Assembly (NCBI RefSeq): GCF_028369105.1
Contig: NZ_JAQNDO010000001.1
Location: forward strand, 1 to 64,000
Direction of reading: 5' to 3'
Length of the DNA stretch: 64,000 bases
Source of the DNA: Polyangium mundeleinium
GTDB lineage: Bacteria > Myxococcota_A > Polyangia > Polyangiales > Polyangiaceae
Part shown: piece by piece, positions 7,969 through 17,561 of the stretch
Layout of the letters: the number at the start of each line of letters is the position of its first letter
Numbering within the stretch: position 1 is the first letter of the stretch
Notes under the pieces: generated by a model
Seen by the model: only the letters and a program-made list of their open reading frames with translations
Database searches by the model: none
Told to the model about the DNA's origin: nothing
Program-made: the position numbers and the translations under genes

Positions 7969-9531
7969 TCAGGCCGACGCGGGGACCCACGTGCCGTGAA
8001 AGCCGAACGGGACGCGCTGGCGGGCGCGGACCACGGCGACGGGCTCGGCGTCGACGTTCGCCGCGTCGAGGATCAGGAGATCACTCGTGCCCTCGTCGGC
8101 GTGGTAGACCGTGGTGATCAGATACCCGTCGCCCTCCGGCGCTTGTTCGTCGCGCGGGAGGAACAACGCCTCGTTCGTGTAGGTCGAGCGGCCGAGGTTG
8201 CGATATCGAACCTCGCCGGTCTCGAAATCGACGCGGCCGATCGCATTCATGATGCCCCGGCCGCACGTCGGGGCGAGGCGCGCCGCGACCCAGCCGTATC
8301 GATGGCGGCGTGTCGCGAACCGCGGGTCGACGACGGGGAACTCGCAGGGCGCGTCGTCGAGCACCGTTTCGCTGATGCGGCCGGTGTCGAGGTCGAGCCG
8401 GAGCCGCACGAGCAGGCCCGGCGGATATTCCTCGATACGCGGGTTCAAGGTCTCGCCGCCCGGATCGAAGAGCGGCAAACGCGGGTAGCGGACGATGTCG
8501 AGGACGACTGCATTCCCGTCGTCGAACGCGTTCATCGGATGGAAGACGTAACAGGGCGGGATCTCGTACCAGCGCACGGGCGCTGCGGGGTCGTCGCGTA
8601 AAACCACGCCGATCCGCGCGCCGCGCGAGGGCTGCCAGCGGACCGTGTTCGTGCTCTTCATGTCGTCCACGCGGAACACGGCCGGCAGGTGATAAAAGAC
8701 GGCGCGGGTCTCGGTCACGCTGAAATCGTGCATCATCGAGGGGAACGGCGCCTCGATGTCCCGCGAGAGGCGCGAAGAGCCATCCTTGCCGAACACGTGG
8801 TACGTGAGCCCGCCGCGGCCGCCCCAGTAGCCGAACGTGTAAATCGTCTCCGTGCCCGGCTCGATCTTGGGGTGCGCGACCATGCCTCCCTTGCCGGGTT
8901 GCACGGCGCCGCCGAAATCGAAGCGGCCCGTCGTCGCCAGCGTGACCGGGTCGATCTCGTGCGCGGCCGAGCCCTCGACGAGCGTGAGCAGCCGGCCCGC
9001 CATTCGCTGGATGCTCGTGTTGCTGCGGTCGACGGCGCGCAAGATGCGTTCGAATTGCTCGTGGCTCGGCCCTTTTCCAAGGAGCGCCTGCGCTTGGAGG
9101 GTGATCAGCTCCTGCCCGGAGAAGCCGAGCGCGAGCCAGCCCTCGATCGTCGTCGACTGGGCGAGGTCGCGGATCCCGCCGTACAGCGCTTGCCCCGCGC
9201 GCTCTTCGAGGGCGAGTTTTTCCGTGCGGACCCAGCGATTCTTGTGGGAGACGCGGCCGTCCGCGAGCACGAAGGCGTCGATCATGCCGTCGCCGTCGAA
9301 CCAATGGTAAAGATCCGGGTTCGGCGGCTCGAACCGGGGGCCGGGGCTCATGCGATAGAGCGTGCCGCGGAGCGCGCGCGGGACCTCGCCCTGGAGGACC
9401 TCGAGCGACGGCGCATCACTCTCCCGGCCCACCGGCGCGAAATTGCCTTCGAGGTAAGGGTTTGGCCGGAACGAACGGGGCCTCGGCCTCTTCTTGTCGA
9501 GCGCGAGGAGGAGGTCTTCGACGAGGCCCAT
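7969..9531 (-). CDS. Carotenoid cleavage oxygenase (RPE65/lignostilbene dioxygenase family)
   Basis: A 520-aa protein, the usual length for this non-haem iron family, which cleaves double bonds of carotenoids, apocarotenoids or stilbenes. The four iron-binding histidines of the seven-bladed propeller are all in recognisable contexts: HPKIEPG (about 217), MHDFSVTE (about 266), FHPMNAFDDGN (about 330) and FHGTWVPA at the C terminus (about 512). The N terminus keeps the PNPYLEGNFAPV entry motif. ATG 9531 is the first start consistent with the fold. It lies 20 bases downstream of the NYN/OST-HTH gene and is probably in its operon. The substrate is not evident; no carotenoid synthesis genes are in the window. 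Confidence 0.9.
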   Translation of the reverse strand: MGLVEDLLLALDKKRPRPRSFRPNPYLEGNFAPVGRESDAPSLEVLQGEVPRALRGTLYRMSPGPRFEPPNPDLYHWFDGDGMIDAFVLADGRVSHKNRWVRTEKLALEERAGQALYGGIRDLAQSTTIEGWLALGFSGQELITLQAQALLGKGPSHEQFERILRAVDRSNTSIQRMAGRLLTLVEGSAAHEIDPVTLATTGRFDFGGAVQPGKGGMVAHPKIEPGTETIYTFGYWGGRGGLTYHVFGKDGSSRLSRDIEAPFPSMMHDFSVTETRAVFYHLPAVFRVDDMKSTNTVRWQPSRGARIGVVLRDDPAAPVRWYEIPPCYVFHPMNAFDDGNAVVLDIVRYPRLPLFDPGGETLNPRIEEYPPGLLVRLRLDLDTGRISETVLDDAPCEFPVVDPRFATRRHRYGWVAARLAPTCGRGIMNAIGRVDFETGEVRYRNLGRSTYTNEALFLPRDEQAPEGDGYLITTVYHADEGTSDLLILDAANVDAEPVAVVRARQRVPFGFHGTWVPASA

Positions 9532-9551
9532 GGAAGCGATCCTTTCGAGGC

Positions 9552-10381
9552 TCAGACCTTGGCTTCTTGTGCCGTCCCGTTGACCTCGCCCGCCTGCACG
9601 GGGGACGCGTCCTCGATGGCGCCGAGGAGCCACCGCTCGACCGCCGCGCGTTCGGCCGCGGAGAGGTTCAGCTCGGCGTCCTCGCACATCGCGAGCACGT
9701 TGCGCTGGAACGCCTCGGCGAGCAGGCGCGCGCCCCAGGGCTTTGGCGCCTCGTGCAGCGGCAGCCCGCCGTACATGATGCCACGCAGGACGAACGTCAC
9801 GGCCGATCGCGACACGGAATGGCCCTCCGTGAGGAGCGCGTCTCGCACCGATTTCGAGGTCGACGTGACCTGGAAGGAGTTCCGGCCGAGGATGTCCGCG
9901 ATCGTCAGGAAGAGCAGGCCGAACTCCGGCGGCCGGAGGACGGGCACGCCCGTGATCTCGTGGACGCGCCGGAGCACGCCCCAGAACTCGTCGCGTGAGG
10001 GCGGCGGCCAGTCCTCGCTCTCGGCCTGCGGCGCGTCGTGCCGCGTGGGATCGTAGAGGTGGCCCGGGCTCGCCGTGTGCACGACGAAGCCGGGATCACT
10101 CGCGTGGAGGAGCAGATCCTTGAAGCTCCCGGTCCCGGCCCAGCGGCTGTCGACGACCACGTTGCCGAGCCGCCGGATGACCTCCTGCGAGGCCGACGCC
10201 ATGGTGACGGGGCGCGGCGAGCTCGACACGTAATCGCGCAGGACGCGGACGATCTCAGCACGTAGATCCGAGGGGCGCGCGAGGGTGTCGGGCGAGGGCT
10301 CGATCGCGGTCGAGAGCTGGATGTTCGGCTCGGCGCCGACGGGAGCGGGAGGCTCGGCGCCGGGCTCGACATCGGCATGGG
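9552..10381 (-). pseudogene. C-terminal part of the NYN/OST-HTH protein, out of frame with its N-terminal part
   Basis: This frame continues the protein encoded just upstream. From about 10370 down to 10060 it reads as a second OST-HTH/LOTUS domain (AEIVRVLRDYVSS, then VIRRLGNVVVDSRW and DPGFVVHTASPGHLYDPT). A helical domain of about 150 residues follows. No good start codon precedes the domain in this frame. One additional base in the run of four Gs at 10379-10382 (CCCC on the coding strand) would fuse it to the NYN part. This is either a real frameshift or a homopolymer base-calling error. Confidence 0.65.
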
Positions 10382-11350
10382 GACCGGCGGCGGCGGCGGG
10401 ACGAGCGCCTGCGTGGACAACGTGGGCGTGGGGAGCGAGAGCGCGGCCGCGGCCGAGGTGTCGCTTACCACGCGCCAGCTTTCGGCCTCGTCTTCGATGA
10501 TGCGCAGGCGGCTGTCGCGCCGGCAGAGTTCTTCCGTCAGGGCGCGGAGGCTCTTGAAGCCGAGCCAGTCGTTCGCGGAGGAGAACTCCTGGAAGCGACG
10601 GTAGACGCGCGGCAGGCTCGCGGCGGGCAAACTCCCGGCCGCACGCGCGGCGCCGACGACGGCCGCGGCCATCTGCGCGAGCAGCTCCGCGCCCGCGTCG
10701 CCCGCGGGCAACGAGGCTGGCGGGGGCGCGATGGAAGCCAACGGGAACATCGAGAACGACCGCTCGCGCAGCGGCGAGGCTGCCGGCGGTTCGTAGCCCT
10801 CGCTCTCGCCCGGGACGCGCATGTCCTCGATGAAGCGGTCCTCGGTGATGAGCCGATCACACGCGGCCGTGTAGGCCGAGGCCGCGTACCCGACGGCCAC
10901 GACCACGGTCCGCCGGTCGTGTGCGCGGAGCCGCAGCAACACGGGCGTGAAGTCGGCGTCACCCGACATGATCACGAACTTGTCGAAGCGCGTCGGGTGG
11001 CCGAGCGTGTCGAGGATGTCCATGACCATGCGGATGTCGGAGCTCGTCTTGCCCAGCGACGTGAGCGGCGGACAATCGACCACCTCGAACGCGGCGCGCG
11101 TGAAGTACGGCCGGTACTTGTGGAACGTCTTCGGGTTCAGGTAGCACTTGCGGACGAGGACCGAGAGGGGCGTCGTGCCCGACTCGCTGCTCTGCGCCTT
11201 GGCGATGAGACCCCGCTCCATCCACGCGAGCCAGCGCGTGGGCTCGGTGGCGAAGACCTCTGCGGCTTCCGGATCGACCCGATGGAGCCCGAGGTAAATG
11301 TTGTCAAAATCGACGAAAAGCGCGGTCCTGATCCGCTCGACTTGAGGCAT
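9905..11350 (-). CDS. NYN (LabA-like PIN) domain protein with OST-HTH domain, frameshifted near 10380
   Basis: ATG 11350 follows a GGGGG tract. Residues 8-170 form an NYN nuclease domain of the LabA/DUF88 type: the acidic motif ALFVDFDNIYLGL, then SSDIRMVMDIL and VIMSGDADFTPVL, whose aspartates would bind the metal. Residues of about 235-310 (LPRVYRRFQEFSS, then SLRALTEELCRR) form an OST-HTH/LOTUS-like RNA-binding domain, followed by a Pro-rich linker. From about 10380 onward this frame is no longer meaningful although it stays open to 9905; the real continuation is in the next frame. NYN plus OST-HTH is an established RNA-processing architecture. The biological substrate is unknown. Confidence 0.75.
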   Translation of the reverse strand: MPQVERIRTALFVDFDNIYLGLHRVDPEAAEVFATEPTRWLAWMERGLIAKAQSSESGTTPLSVLVRKCYLNPKTFHKYRPYFTRAAFEVVDCPPLTSLGKTSSDIRMVMDILDTLGHPTRFDKFVIMSGDADFTPVLLRLRAHDRRTVVVAVGYAASAYTAACDRLITEDRFIEDMRVPGESEGYEPPAASPLRERSFSMFPLASIAPPPASLPAGDAGAELLAQMAAAVVGAARAAGSLPAASLPRVYRRFQEFSSANDWLGFKSLRALTEELCRRDSRLRIIEDEAESWRVVSDTSAAAALSLPTPTLSTQALVPPPPPVPMPMSSPAPSLPLPSAPSRTSSSRPRSSPRPTPSRAPRIYVLRSSASCAITCRARRAPSPWRRPRRRSSGGSATWSSTAAGPGPGASRICSSTRVIPASSCTRRARATSTIPRGTTRRRPRARTGRRPHATSSGACSGASTRSRACPSSGRRSSACSS

Positions 11351-11510
11351 GGAGTTCCCCCCGACGATCCGGGACGACGAGCCTAGGCTGGGGCGGTGAG
11401 GTGCGTCAAGCGAACCCCGACGCGGATCTCGGGTGTCACCGGAGTCTGGAAGGGTCGACCCCCGAGATTTGTCCTTCACGCCCGTGCGTCGCAGTGCCAC
11501 TTCTCCCGGG

Positions 11511-13910
11511 ATGCGACGACGGTTTGCCTTCCTGGTACTTTCTTCATCGGCCGCGGCCCTGCTCGCGGCGCTGGGTCAAGGGTGCGGGGACGGTGGATCA
11601 TCTTCGGGGGGCGCGGGCGCGGCCTCGGGCAGCACGACGGGCACGGGCGGCATGGGCGGATCGTCGTCGTCGGGGACGGGCGGCGACGACACGCTCTTCG
11701 ACGCGGGGAGCTGCCCGACCGGCGAGGCGTGTGATGGCGGCGTCTGCGCAGGCGGCGTGTGCTGCGCGGTGGACCTCGCGTGCGGCGACGCGTGTTGCGG
11801 CGGCGGCCAGGTCTGCTCGTTCCAGAAGTGTGTGACGCCCGGGGCGAGCTGTGCCGAGTCGGGCGACTGCGCGGCGGGCGAGTATTGCGAGTTCTCGCTC
11901 GGTGATCCGCAGGGCACGGACGGCGGCGTGGACGCGGGGTGCATGGGCGGGGCGCAGGTGCCCTCGGGCAAATGCCTGCCGAAGCCGCCGACGTGCGCGC
12001 TGGGCATGCCCGCGCCGAACCCGGGTGATCCGCTCACGTGCCTCGAGTCCTGCCAATACAAGCCCGTGGCATCCACGTTCGCGCCCGAGCTCAAGTTCGC
12101 CTGGGGCGGGCAGCTCGTGGCGCCTTTCTCGACCGACGTGATGATGTCGCCGATCGTGATCGAGCTCGACGACGACGACTGCGACGGGAAGATCACGGCG
12201 AAGGACATCCCGGAGATCGTGTTCACGACCTTCACGGGCGGCGCCTACGGCGGCGCCGGGATCCTGCACGCGATCAGCGTCGTGGGCGGGCAGGTCGTGG
12301 AGAAGTGGACTGCGCCGGGCATCCACCCGACGAAGCAGCTCGCGGCCGGCAACATCGACGGCGCGGCGGGCAACGAGGTCGTCGCGTGCGCCGAGGGCGC
12401 GGACGCGGGCGTGCGCGCGCTGAAGGGCGACGGGAGCCTGCTCTGGACGACGCCGCCGATGCGTTGCTTCATGCCCGCGGTCGCGGATCTCGACGGCGAC
12501 GGGACGGTGGAGGTCGTGGTCGAGGGCGGCATCCTCGACGGCGCGACGGGCGCGGTGAAGGCCTCGTTCTCGACGGAGCTTTCGAGCTCGTTCGTCGTCA
12601 GCGACGTGACCGGTGACGGCGTGCTCGACATCGTGACGGGCAGCCAGGTCTTCGACGCGGCCGGCACGTTGTTGCTCGACACGGCGACGGCGAACCAGAG
12701 CAACTTCTACGCGACGCAGGACTGGAAGAGCCCCTGGCCGGCGGTCGGTGATTTCGACGCCGACGGCAAGCCCGAGGTGGTCGTCGTGGACAACCTGAAC
12801 CACGCGCTCGTCGTGTGGCGGTACGACGCGGCGGCGCCGGGCAAGTTCGCGATCGTGCGCCCCGCGCTCGACATCAACGGCCCGCTCAGCCCCTCGCTTT
12901 GCCCCGCGGGGAGCTGGGGCAGCACGCACGGCGGCGGTCCGCCCACGATCGCCGATTTCAATGGCGATGGGACGCCCGACGTGGCGATGGCCGGCGGCGT
13001 GGGCTATGCGGTGCTCGACGGCAAGAAGCTCGTCGACGCGGCCGTGCCGGGGAACGAGGCGTTCTTGTGGATCAAGCAAACGTCCGATTGTTCGAGCGCC
13101 TCGACGGGCAGCACGGTCTTCGATTTCGACGGCGACGGCAAGGCCGAGGTCGTGTATTCGGATCAGCAGCGGCTGCGCGTCTACGAGGGGCCGACGGGGA
13201 ACGTGTTATGGGAGCGGTGCAACACGACCGCGACCTTGATCGAAAACCCGGTCGTGGCGGACGTGGACAACGACGGGCACGCCGACATCGTGGCCGTGTC
13301 GAATGCCTACGGGCAGTCGAGCGCGAGCCTGCAATGCAACGACGGCGTGAGCATCGCGCAATCGGGCGTGCGGATCTTCGGCGACACCTCGGGCAAGTGG
13401 GTGCGCACGCGGCGCGTGTGGAACGAGCACGCCTACCACATCACGAACGTCGAGGAGGACGGGACGATCCCGGCAAAGGAGCTGCCGAACTACCTCCAGC
13501 CCGGCCTCAACAATTTCCGCCAGAACAAGCAGCCGGGCAGCGAGTTTGCCGCGCCGGATGCGGTCGTCTCGCTCGCGCCCGTCTGCTTTGGTCCTTACGG
13601 GCTCGTGGCGGTCGTGCGCAACGTGGGCGAGGCGTCCTTGCCCGCGGGCGTGGTCGTCGGGTTTTACAAGGGAAACCACCCCAATGGTGAGCTTCTCGGG
13701 CAGGGGACGACCTCGAAGGTCCTTTATCCGGCGGAGTCCGAGTCGGTCTTGCTCCCGCTCGCTGGGGCGCCCGGCGACGTCGTGAATGGGACCGTGCCGA
13801 TTTACGCCGTCGTCGATGACACCAGCGTGCCGCACCCGGCCTGGACCGAGTGCCGCACCGACAACAACGTCTCGGCGCCGGCGAGCGGCGCCTGCAATTC
13901 GCCGAAGTAA
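11511..13910 (+). CDS. Large lipoprotein with FG-GAP/VCBS-type propeller repeats
   Basis: A 799-aa protein. ATG 11511 begins a lipoprotein signal (SSSAAALLAALGQGC), followed by a Gly/Ser linker and a Cys-rich region of about 110 residues (CGDACCGGGQVCSF). Residues of about 210-640 contain at least seven blade-like repeats with calcium-binding D-x-D-x-DG loops, for example DLDGDGTVEVVVEGG, DVTGDGVLDIVTGS, DFNGDGTPDVAMAGG and DVDNDGHADIVAVS. The last 150 residues form a beta-sandwich-like domain (ATPase- or CARDB-like VVRNVGEASLPAGVVVGFY). Such proteins are usually surface adhesins or scaffold proteins. It converges with the hybrid kinase, with three bases between stops. Confidence 0.8.
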   Translation: MRRRFAFLVLSSSAAALLAALGQGCGDGGSSSGGAGAASGSTTGTGGMGGSSSSGTGGDDTLFDAGSCPTGEACDGGVCAGGVCCAVDLACGDACCGGGQVCSFQKCVTPGASCAESGDCAAGEYCEFSLGDPQGTDGGVDAGCMGGAQVPSGKCLPKPPTCALGMPAPNPGDPLTCLESCQYKPVASTFAPELKFAWGGQLVAPFSTDVMMSPIVIELDDDDCDGKITAKDIPEIVFTTFTGGAYGGAGILHAISVVGGQVVEKWTAPGIHPTKQLAAGNIDGAAGNEVVACAEGADAGVRALKGDGSLLWTTPPMRCFMPAVADLDGDGTVEVVVEGGILDGATGAVKASFSTELSSSFVVSDVTGDGVLDIVTGSQVFDAAGTLLLDTATANQSNFYATQDWKSPWPAVGDFDADGKPEVVVVDNLNHALVVWRYDAAAPGKFAIVRPALDINGPLSPSLCPAGSWGSTHGGGPPTIADFNGDGTPDVAMAGGVGYAVLDGKKLVDAAVPGNEAFLWIKQTSDCSSASTGSTVFDFDGDGKAEVVYSDQQRLRVYEGPTGNVLWERCNTTATLIENPVVADVDNDGHADIVAVSNAYGQSSASLQCNDGVSIAQSGVRIFGDTSGKWVRTRRVWNEHAYHITNVEEDGTIPAKELPNYLQPGLNNFRQNKQPGSEFAAPDAVVSLAPVCFGPYGLVAVVRNVGEASLPAGVVVGFYKGNHPNGELLGQGTTSKVLYPAESESVLLPLAGAPGDVVNGTVPIYAVVDDTSVPHPAWTECRTDNNVSAPASGACNSPK

Positions 13911-13913
13911 GCG

Positions 13914-16337
13914 TCAATCAGCGGCGGCCGAGACCGCGTCGAGCAGACCCAGGACCTCGTCGGGATGGGCTGGCTTCACGAGGTGCTGCGTGAAGCCGGC
14001 CGCCGCGGTCTGCCGGCGGTCCGACTCCTGTCCATACCCGGTGAGCGCGACGAGCTCGGCCGGGCAATGACCCGAGGCGCGCAGGCGCCGGGCGACCTCG
14101 TAGCCATCCATGCCGGGCAATCCGATGTCGAGGAAGACGACGTCGGGGCGCTGCTCGCCCGCGGCCGTGAGCGCGGTGAGCCCGTCGTGGACGACCCGCA
14201 CCTCGTGGCCGTGCTCCCGCACGAGCTCGCCGATCATACCCGCGGCGTCGATATTGTCGTCCACCACGAGGACACGGAGCCTCCGGCCTGCATTTCGATG
14301 GTTTGTCGGGAGGATCGTCGCCGGAAGCGCAGGCACCGTCGAGGCGCGCGCCGGCTCCTCGGGCGCGAGGGGCAGCCACACGAGGAACGTGCTGCCGTGG
14401 CCGAGGCCGGGGCTCCGCGCCTCCACGGTCCCGCCGTGCATCTCGACCAGGTGTCGCACGATGGAGAGCCCGATCCCGAGCCCGCCCTGGGCCCGATCGA
14501 GCGTGCGCTCCACTTGCTCGAAGATGTGCCACACCCGGTCGAGCATGTGCGGCGCGATCCCCACGCCGTCGTCGTGCACGCTGATCTCCACCTGCGCGCC
14601 CATTCGCGTGACGCGCAGATCGATGTGCCCGCCTGGATCGGTGTATTTCGCCGCGTTCGTGAGCAGATTGACGAGGATCTGCTCCAGGCGAACGGCGTCC
14701 GCGAAGACGGGCACGGGCTCGTCCGGGAGCTCGACCGTGAGCGTGTGGTGCCGCCCCTCGATGAGCCCGCGCGTCGCGTCCACAGCGCGCGCGACCACGG
14801 TGCTGATGTCGAGCCGCTCCTTGCGGAGCTCGATTTTGCCTCGGGTCAGGCGTGAGACGTCGAGCAGGTCGTCGACGAGGCGCGCGAGGTTGTCGGTTTG
14901 GCGTTCGAGGATCTGAAGGTGCCGATCGGTCGCCGCGTTTGCCTGCCGCGCCCGGATGATGTGCAGCGCCGTCCGCATGGGCGCGAGGGGGTTACGGAGC
15001 TCGTGCGCGAGCATTGCGAGGAATTCGTCTTTGCGCCGATCCGCCTCGACTTGCATCTGCTCGGCCTGCTTGCGCTCGGTGATGTCGGTGCAGGAGCCGA
15101 TGAAGCCGAGGAAGTTCCCATCCTCGCTCCGTCGCGGGGCGCCGTAATCGAGGACCCACCGGTACGATCCGTCGGCGACCTTCAAGCGATACTCGAGCGT
15201 GAAGGGTTCGCCGACGGCCGCCGCGGTGGCGAAGGTCTGCGCGACACGCTGGCGATCTTCGGGGTGGATCGGAGTGACCCAGCCCAGGCCGAGCGTTTGT
15301 TCCTGCGTCTGACCCGTAAGCCGCAGCCAGGCGGCGCTCATGTATTCGCACGCCCCAGACGCGTCGCCCATCCAGATGGCGACGGGCGCCGTGTCGGCCA
15401 GCGTGCGGAAGCGCTGCTCGCTCTCACGCAGGCGTTCGGTCTCCTGCGCCACCTGCCGGCGCAGACGCGACAGTTCGATCCGCGCGTCGACCCGCGCCAG
15501 CAATTCCCGCGGCGAGAAGGGTTTGACCAGGTAATCGTCCGCGCCGAACTCGGCCCCCTCCACGCGCGCCGACTCGCTGGCGCGTGCCGAGAGCATCACC
15601 ACAGGCACGGCCTGCGTCCGCGGATCGGCGCGCAGCGCGCGGACGAGGGCGAAGCCGTCGAGGCCCGGCATCATCACGTCCGTGAGGATCAGATCGGGCA
15701 CCTGGGCGCGGGCGTGGGTGAGCGCTTCGATCCCGTCTCCGACCACCTCGACGTCGTGGTGGTGTTCGAGCAGGCGGCGGATGTAGCGCTGCATGTCGAC
15801 GTTGTCCTCGGCGAGCAGGATGTGGGCGCGGATGCCCGCGGGCGCGGGGCGCGCGGGCGGCGGGCGCTCCGTCTCGACCCGCGCGGGCGCATCGATCCAG
15901 TGCGCCGCTTCCTCCACGAAGGCGGCGGCGTTCGTCGCCGAGAGCCCGAGCTCGCGCTCGACGCCGATGCGCTCGGCGGGCAAGTGCGCCGCGCCGGCCG
16001 GAAGGCTGACCGTGAACGTGCTGCCTTGCCCGACGGTGCTCGTGACGGAGACCGTGCCTTTGTGAAACCCCACGAGCTCGCGGACGAGCGCGAGGCCGAT
16101 GCCGGAGCCTTCGAATGTGCGCCCGCGCGCCCGCTGCACGCGATGGAACCGCTCGAAGAGACGCGGCAGCTCCTCCTCGGCGATGCCCGTGCCGGTGTCG
16201 CGGACCGAGAACTTCACACGATCGCCTGCCCAGCGCACCGCGACCTCGATCGTGCCTTCAAACGTGAATTTGAAGGCGTTCGAGATCAGGTTGAGGACGA
16301 TCTTCTCCCACATTTCGCGGTCGATGTAGACTGGCCG
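13914..16337 (-). CDS. Hybrid histidine kinase, C-terminal part (HATPase-REC-PAS-HisKA-HATPase-REC), out of frame with N-terminal part
   Basis: This reading frame continues the kinase that starts at 17322. It opens in the N box of the first ATPase domain ([15 protein letters not shown]), followed by [11 protein letters not shown] and [13 protein letters not shown] receiver domain comes next ([27 protein letters not shown]), then a PAS/PAC pair (ends [12 protein letters not shown]). A second HisKA domain has phospho-His in [16 protein letters not shown], followed by a second HATPase ([17 protein letters not shown]) and a terminal receiver ([23 protein letters not shown]). It is a cytosolic multi-step phosphorelay protein. 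No start codon with a binding site is seen at the junction, so this part probably belongs to one long gene. Confidence 0.8.
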   Translation of the reverse strand, partial: RPVYIDREMWEKIVLNLISNAFKFTFEGTIEVAVRWAGDRVKFSVRDTGTGIAEEELPRLFERFHRVQRARGRTFEGSGIGLALVRELVGFHKGTVSVTSTVGQGSTFTVSLPAGAAHLPAERIGVERELGLSATNAAAFVEEAAHWIDAPARVETERPPPARPAPAGIRAHILLAEDNVDMQRYIRRLLEHHHDVEVVGDGIEALTHARAQVPDLILTDVMMPGLDGFALVRALRADPRTQAVPVVMLSARASESARVEGAEFGADDYLVKPFSPRELLARVDARIELSRLRRQVAQETERLRESEQRFRTLADTAPVAIWMGDASGACEYMSAAWLRLTGQTQEQTLGLGWVTPIHPEDRQRVAQTFATAAAVGEPFTLEYRLKVADGSYRWVLDYGAPRRSEDGNFLGFIGSCTDITERKQAEQMQVEADRRKDEFLAMLAHELRNPLAPMRTALHIIRARQANAATDRHLQILERQTDNLARLVDDLLDVSRLTRGKIELRKERLDISTVVARAVDATRGLIEGRHHTLTVELPDEPVPVFADAVRLEQILVNLLTNAAKYTDPGGHIDLRVTRMGAQVEISVHDDGVGIAPHMLDRVWHIFEQVERTLDRAQGGLGIGLSIVRHLVEMHGGTVEARSPGLGHGSTFLVWLPLAPEEPARASTVPALPATILPTNHRNAGRRLRVLVVDDNIDAAGMIGELVREHGHEVRVVHDGLTALTAAGEQRPDVVFLDIGLPGMDGYEVARRLRASGHCPAELVALTGYGQESDRRQTAAAGFTQHLVKPAHPDEVLGLLDAVSAAAD

Positions 16338-17322
16338 GGAGCGGGGGGCAATCGACGACGTACGCGAGCCCCGCGCGCTCGATGACCGAGCGGAACATCG
16401 TCGCGAGCTCCGCGGTGAAGGCCGCAAGATCGGTCGGCTCGTAGGCTACCTGCAGGCGCGCCGCCTCGATCCGGGAGAAATCGAGCAATGTATTGACGAG
16501 CTTGAGCAGGCGCCGCGCATTGCGCCGGACGACCTCGATTTCGCGTCGCTGCTCGTCGTGCAGCAGGCCGTGCGCGCCGTGGAGGAGCTCCTCGACCGGG
16601 CCGAGCATCAGCGTGAGCGGCGTGCGGAACTCGTGGCTCACGTTGGAGAAGAAGCGGGTCTTGAGCTCGTCCAATCGGCTGAGCTTTTCGTTCGCAATAC
16701 GTAATTGCTCGTTGGCCCGCTGGATCTCCTGCGCGCGGTGGTAGAGCTCCTCCTCCATCCGGTGCGCCCGCGTCCGCTCCTCCTCCACGATCCGGCTCTG
16801 CTCGCCGCCGAGCTTCTTCAGGAGCATGAACTCGGTCACGTCCTCGCCGCGGTGAACGACGTGCGTGACGTTTCCCTTCTCGTCGAAGACCGGGGTATTC
16901 GTCGGGCTGTAGTACCGCTCCGTGAAGCCCCCGCCCTCCGACGCTGGCCGGCGAATGTCGTACTTCTGCACGGCCATCGTGTCGGGGGTCCCGGTCGCGA
17001 AGACGCGCTCCAGCGAGGCGCGAAGGTTGCGTGAACCTGTGGCGTTCGGATCGTCCGGGTTATCGGGAAAGACGTCGAACAGGTTGCGGCCGAGGATCGC
17101 CTCGCGCGAGACCAGCCTCGTGCGCAGGAAAGCGTCGCTCGCGGCGACGAGAGTGAAGCTCGGGTCGACCACCAGGTAACACTCGGGCGCGGACTCGAAG
17201 AGCGCGCGAAAATCGGGCTCGCCCGTTCGGGAAGCCGTTTGCCCGGAGGCCTTCCCGTCCCTCCCTTCGGCGCCCGCTCGCGGGGGCTGCCGTCGCTCCT
17301 GGTGCTTGGATCGCGCTAACAT
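16258..17322 (-). CDS. Hybrid histidine kinase, N-terminal part (PAS-HisKA), frameshifted near 16340
   Basis: ATG 17322 starts a basic N terminus. A PAS domain follows at residues of about 45-190 ([19 protein letters not shown], ends [11 protein letters not shown]), then a coiled-coil linker and a HisKA dimerisation domain with phospho-His in [19 protein letters not shown]. The ATPase domain should follow, but the frame changes at VVDCPPLP, between the G runs at 16337-16339 and 16343-16348. Removing one base there joins it to the next part with a normal sequence ([12 protein letters not shown]). Read together the protein would be about 1,135 residues. The visible frame closes at 16258 after non-homologous residues. 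A sequencing or assembly error is at least as likely as true inactivation. Confidence 0.8.
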   Translation of the reverse strand: MLARSKHQERRQPPRAGAEGRDGKASGQTASRTGEPDFRALFESAPECYLVVDPSFTLVAASDAFLRTRLVSREAILGRNLFDVFPDNPDDPNATGSRNLRASLERVFATGTPDTMAVQKYDIRRPASEGGGFTERYYSPTNTPVFDEKGNVTHVVHRGEDVTEFMLLKKLGGEQSRIVEEERTRAHRMEEELYHRAQEIQRANEQLRIANEKLSRLDELKTRFFSNVSHEFRTPLTLMLGPVEELLHGAHGLLHDEQRREIEVVRRNARRLLKLVNTLLDFSRIEAARLQVAYEPTDLAAFTAELATMFRSVIERAGLAYVVDCPPLPASLHRPRNVGEDRPQPDLERLQIHV

Positions 17323-17561
17323 GGTGCAGTTTCGCGACGCTCGTGATTCGTCGCTCGGCGGCCCCGTGCGCGCCGGGTACGAACATTGCGCGCGGGGCGG
17401 GCGATTCAGCGTCATTGCATGAACCCTTCCACTCGGATCGAGCGGTCTGTGGAACCCTGGGAGAACTCGACACCCGCTTGACCATCTGCCAGAGTCCCGG
17501 CGGCCGCCTGTAAGTTGGGCGGCCGTTCGGCGTTATCTTCTTCGTAAGGAGGATCTTTCGT

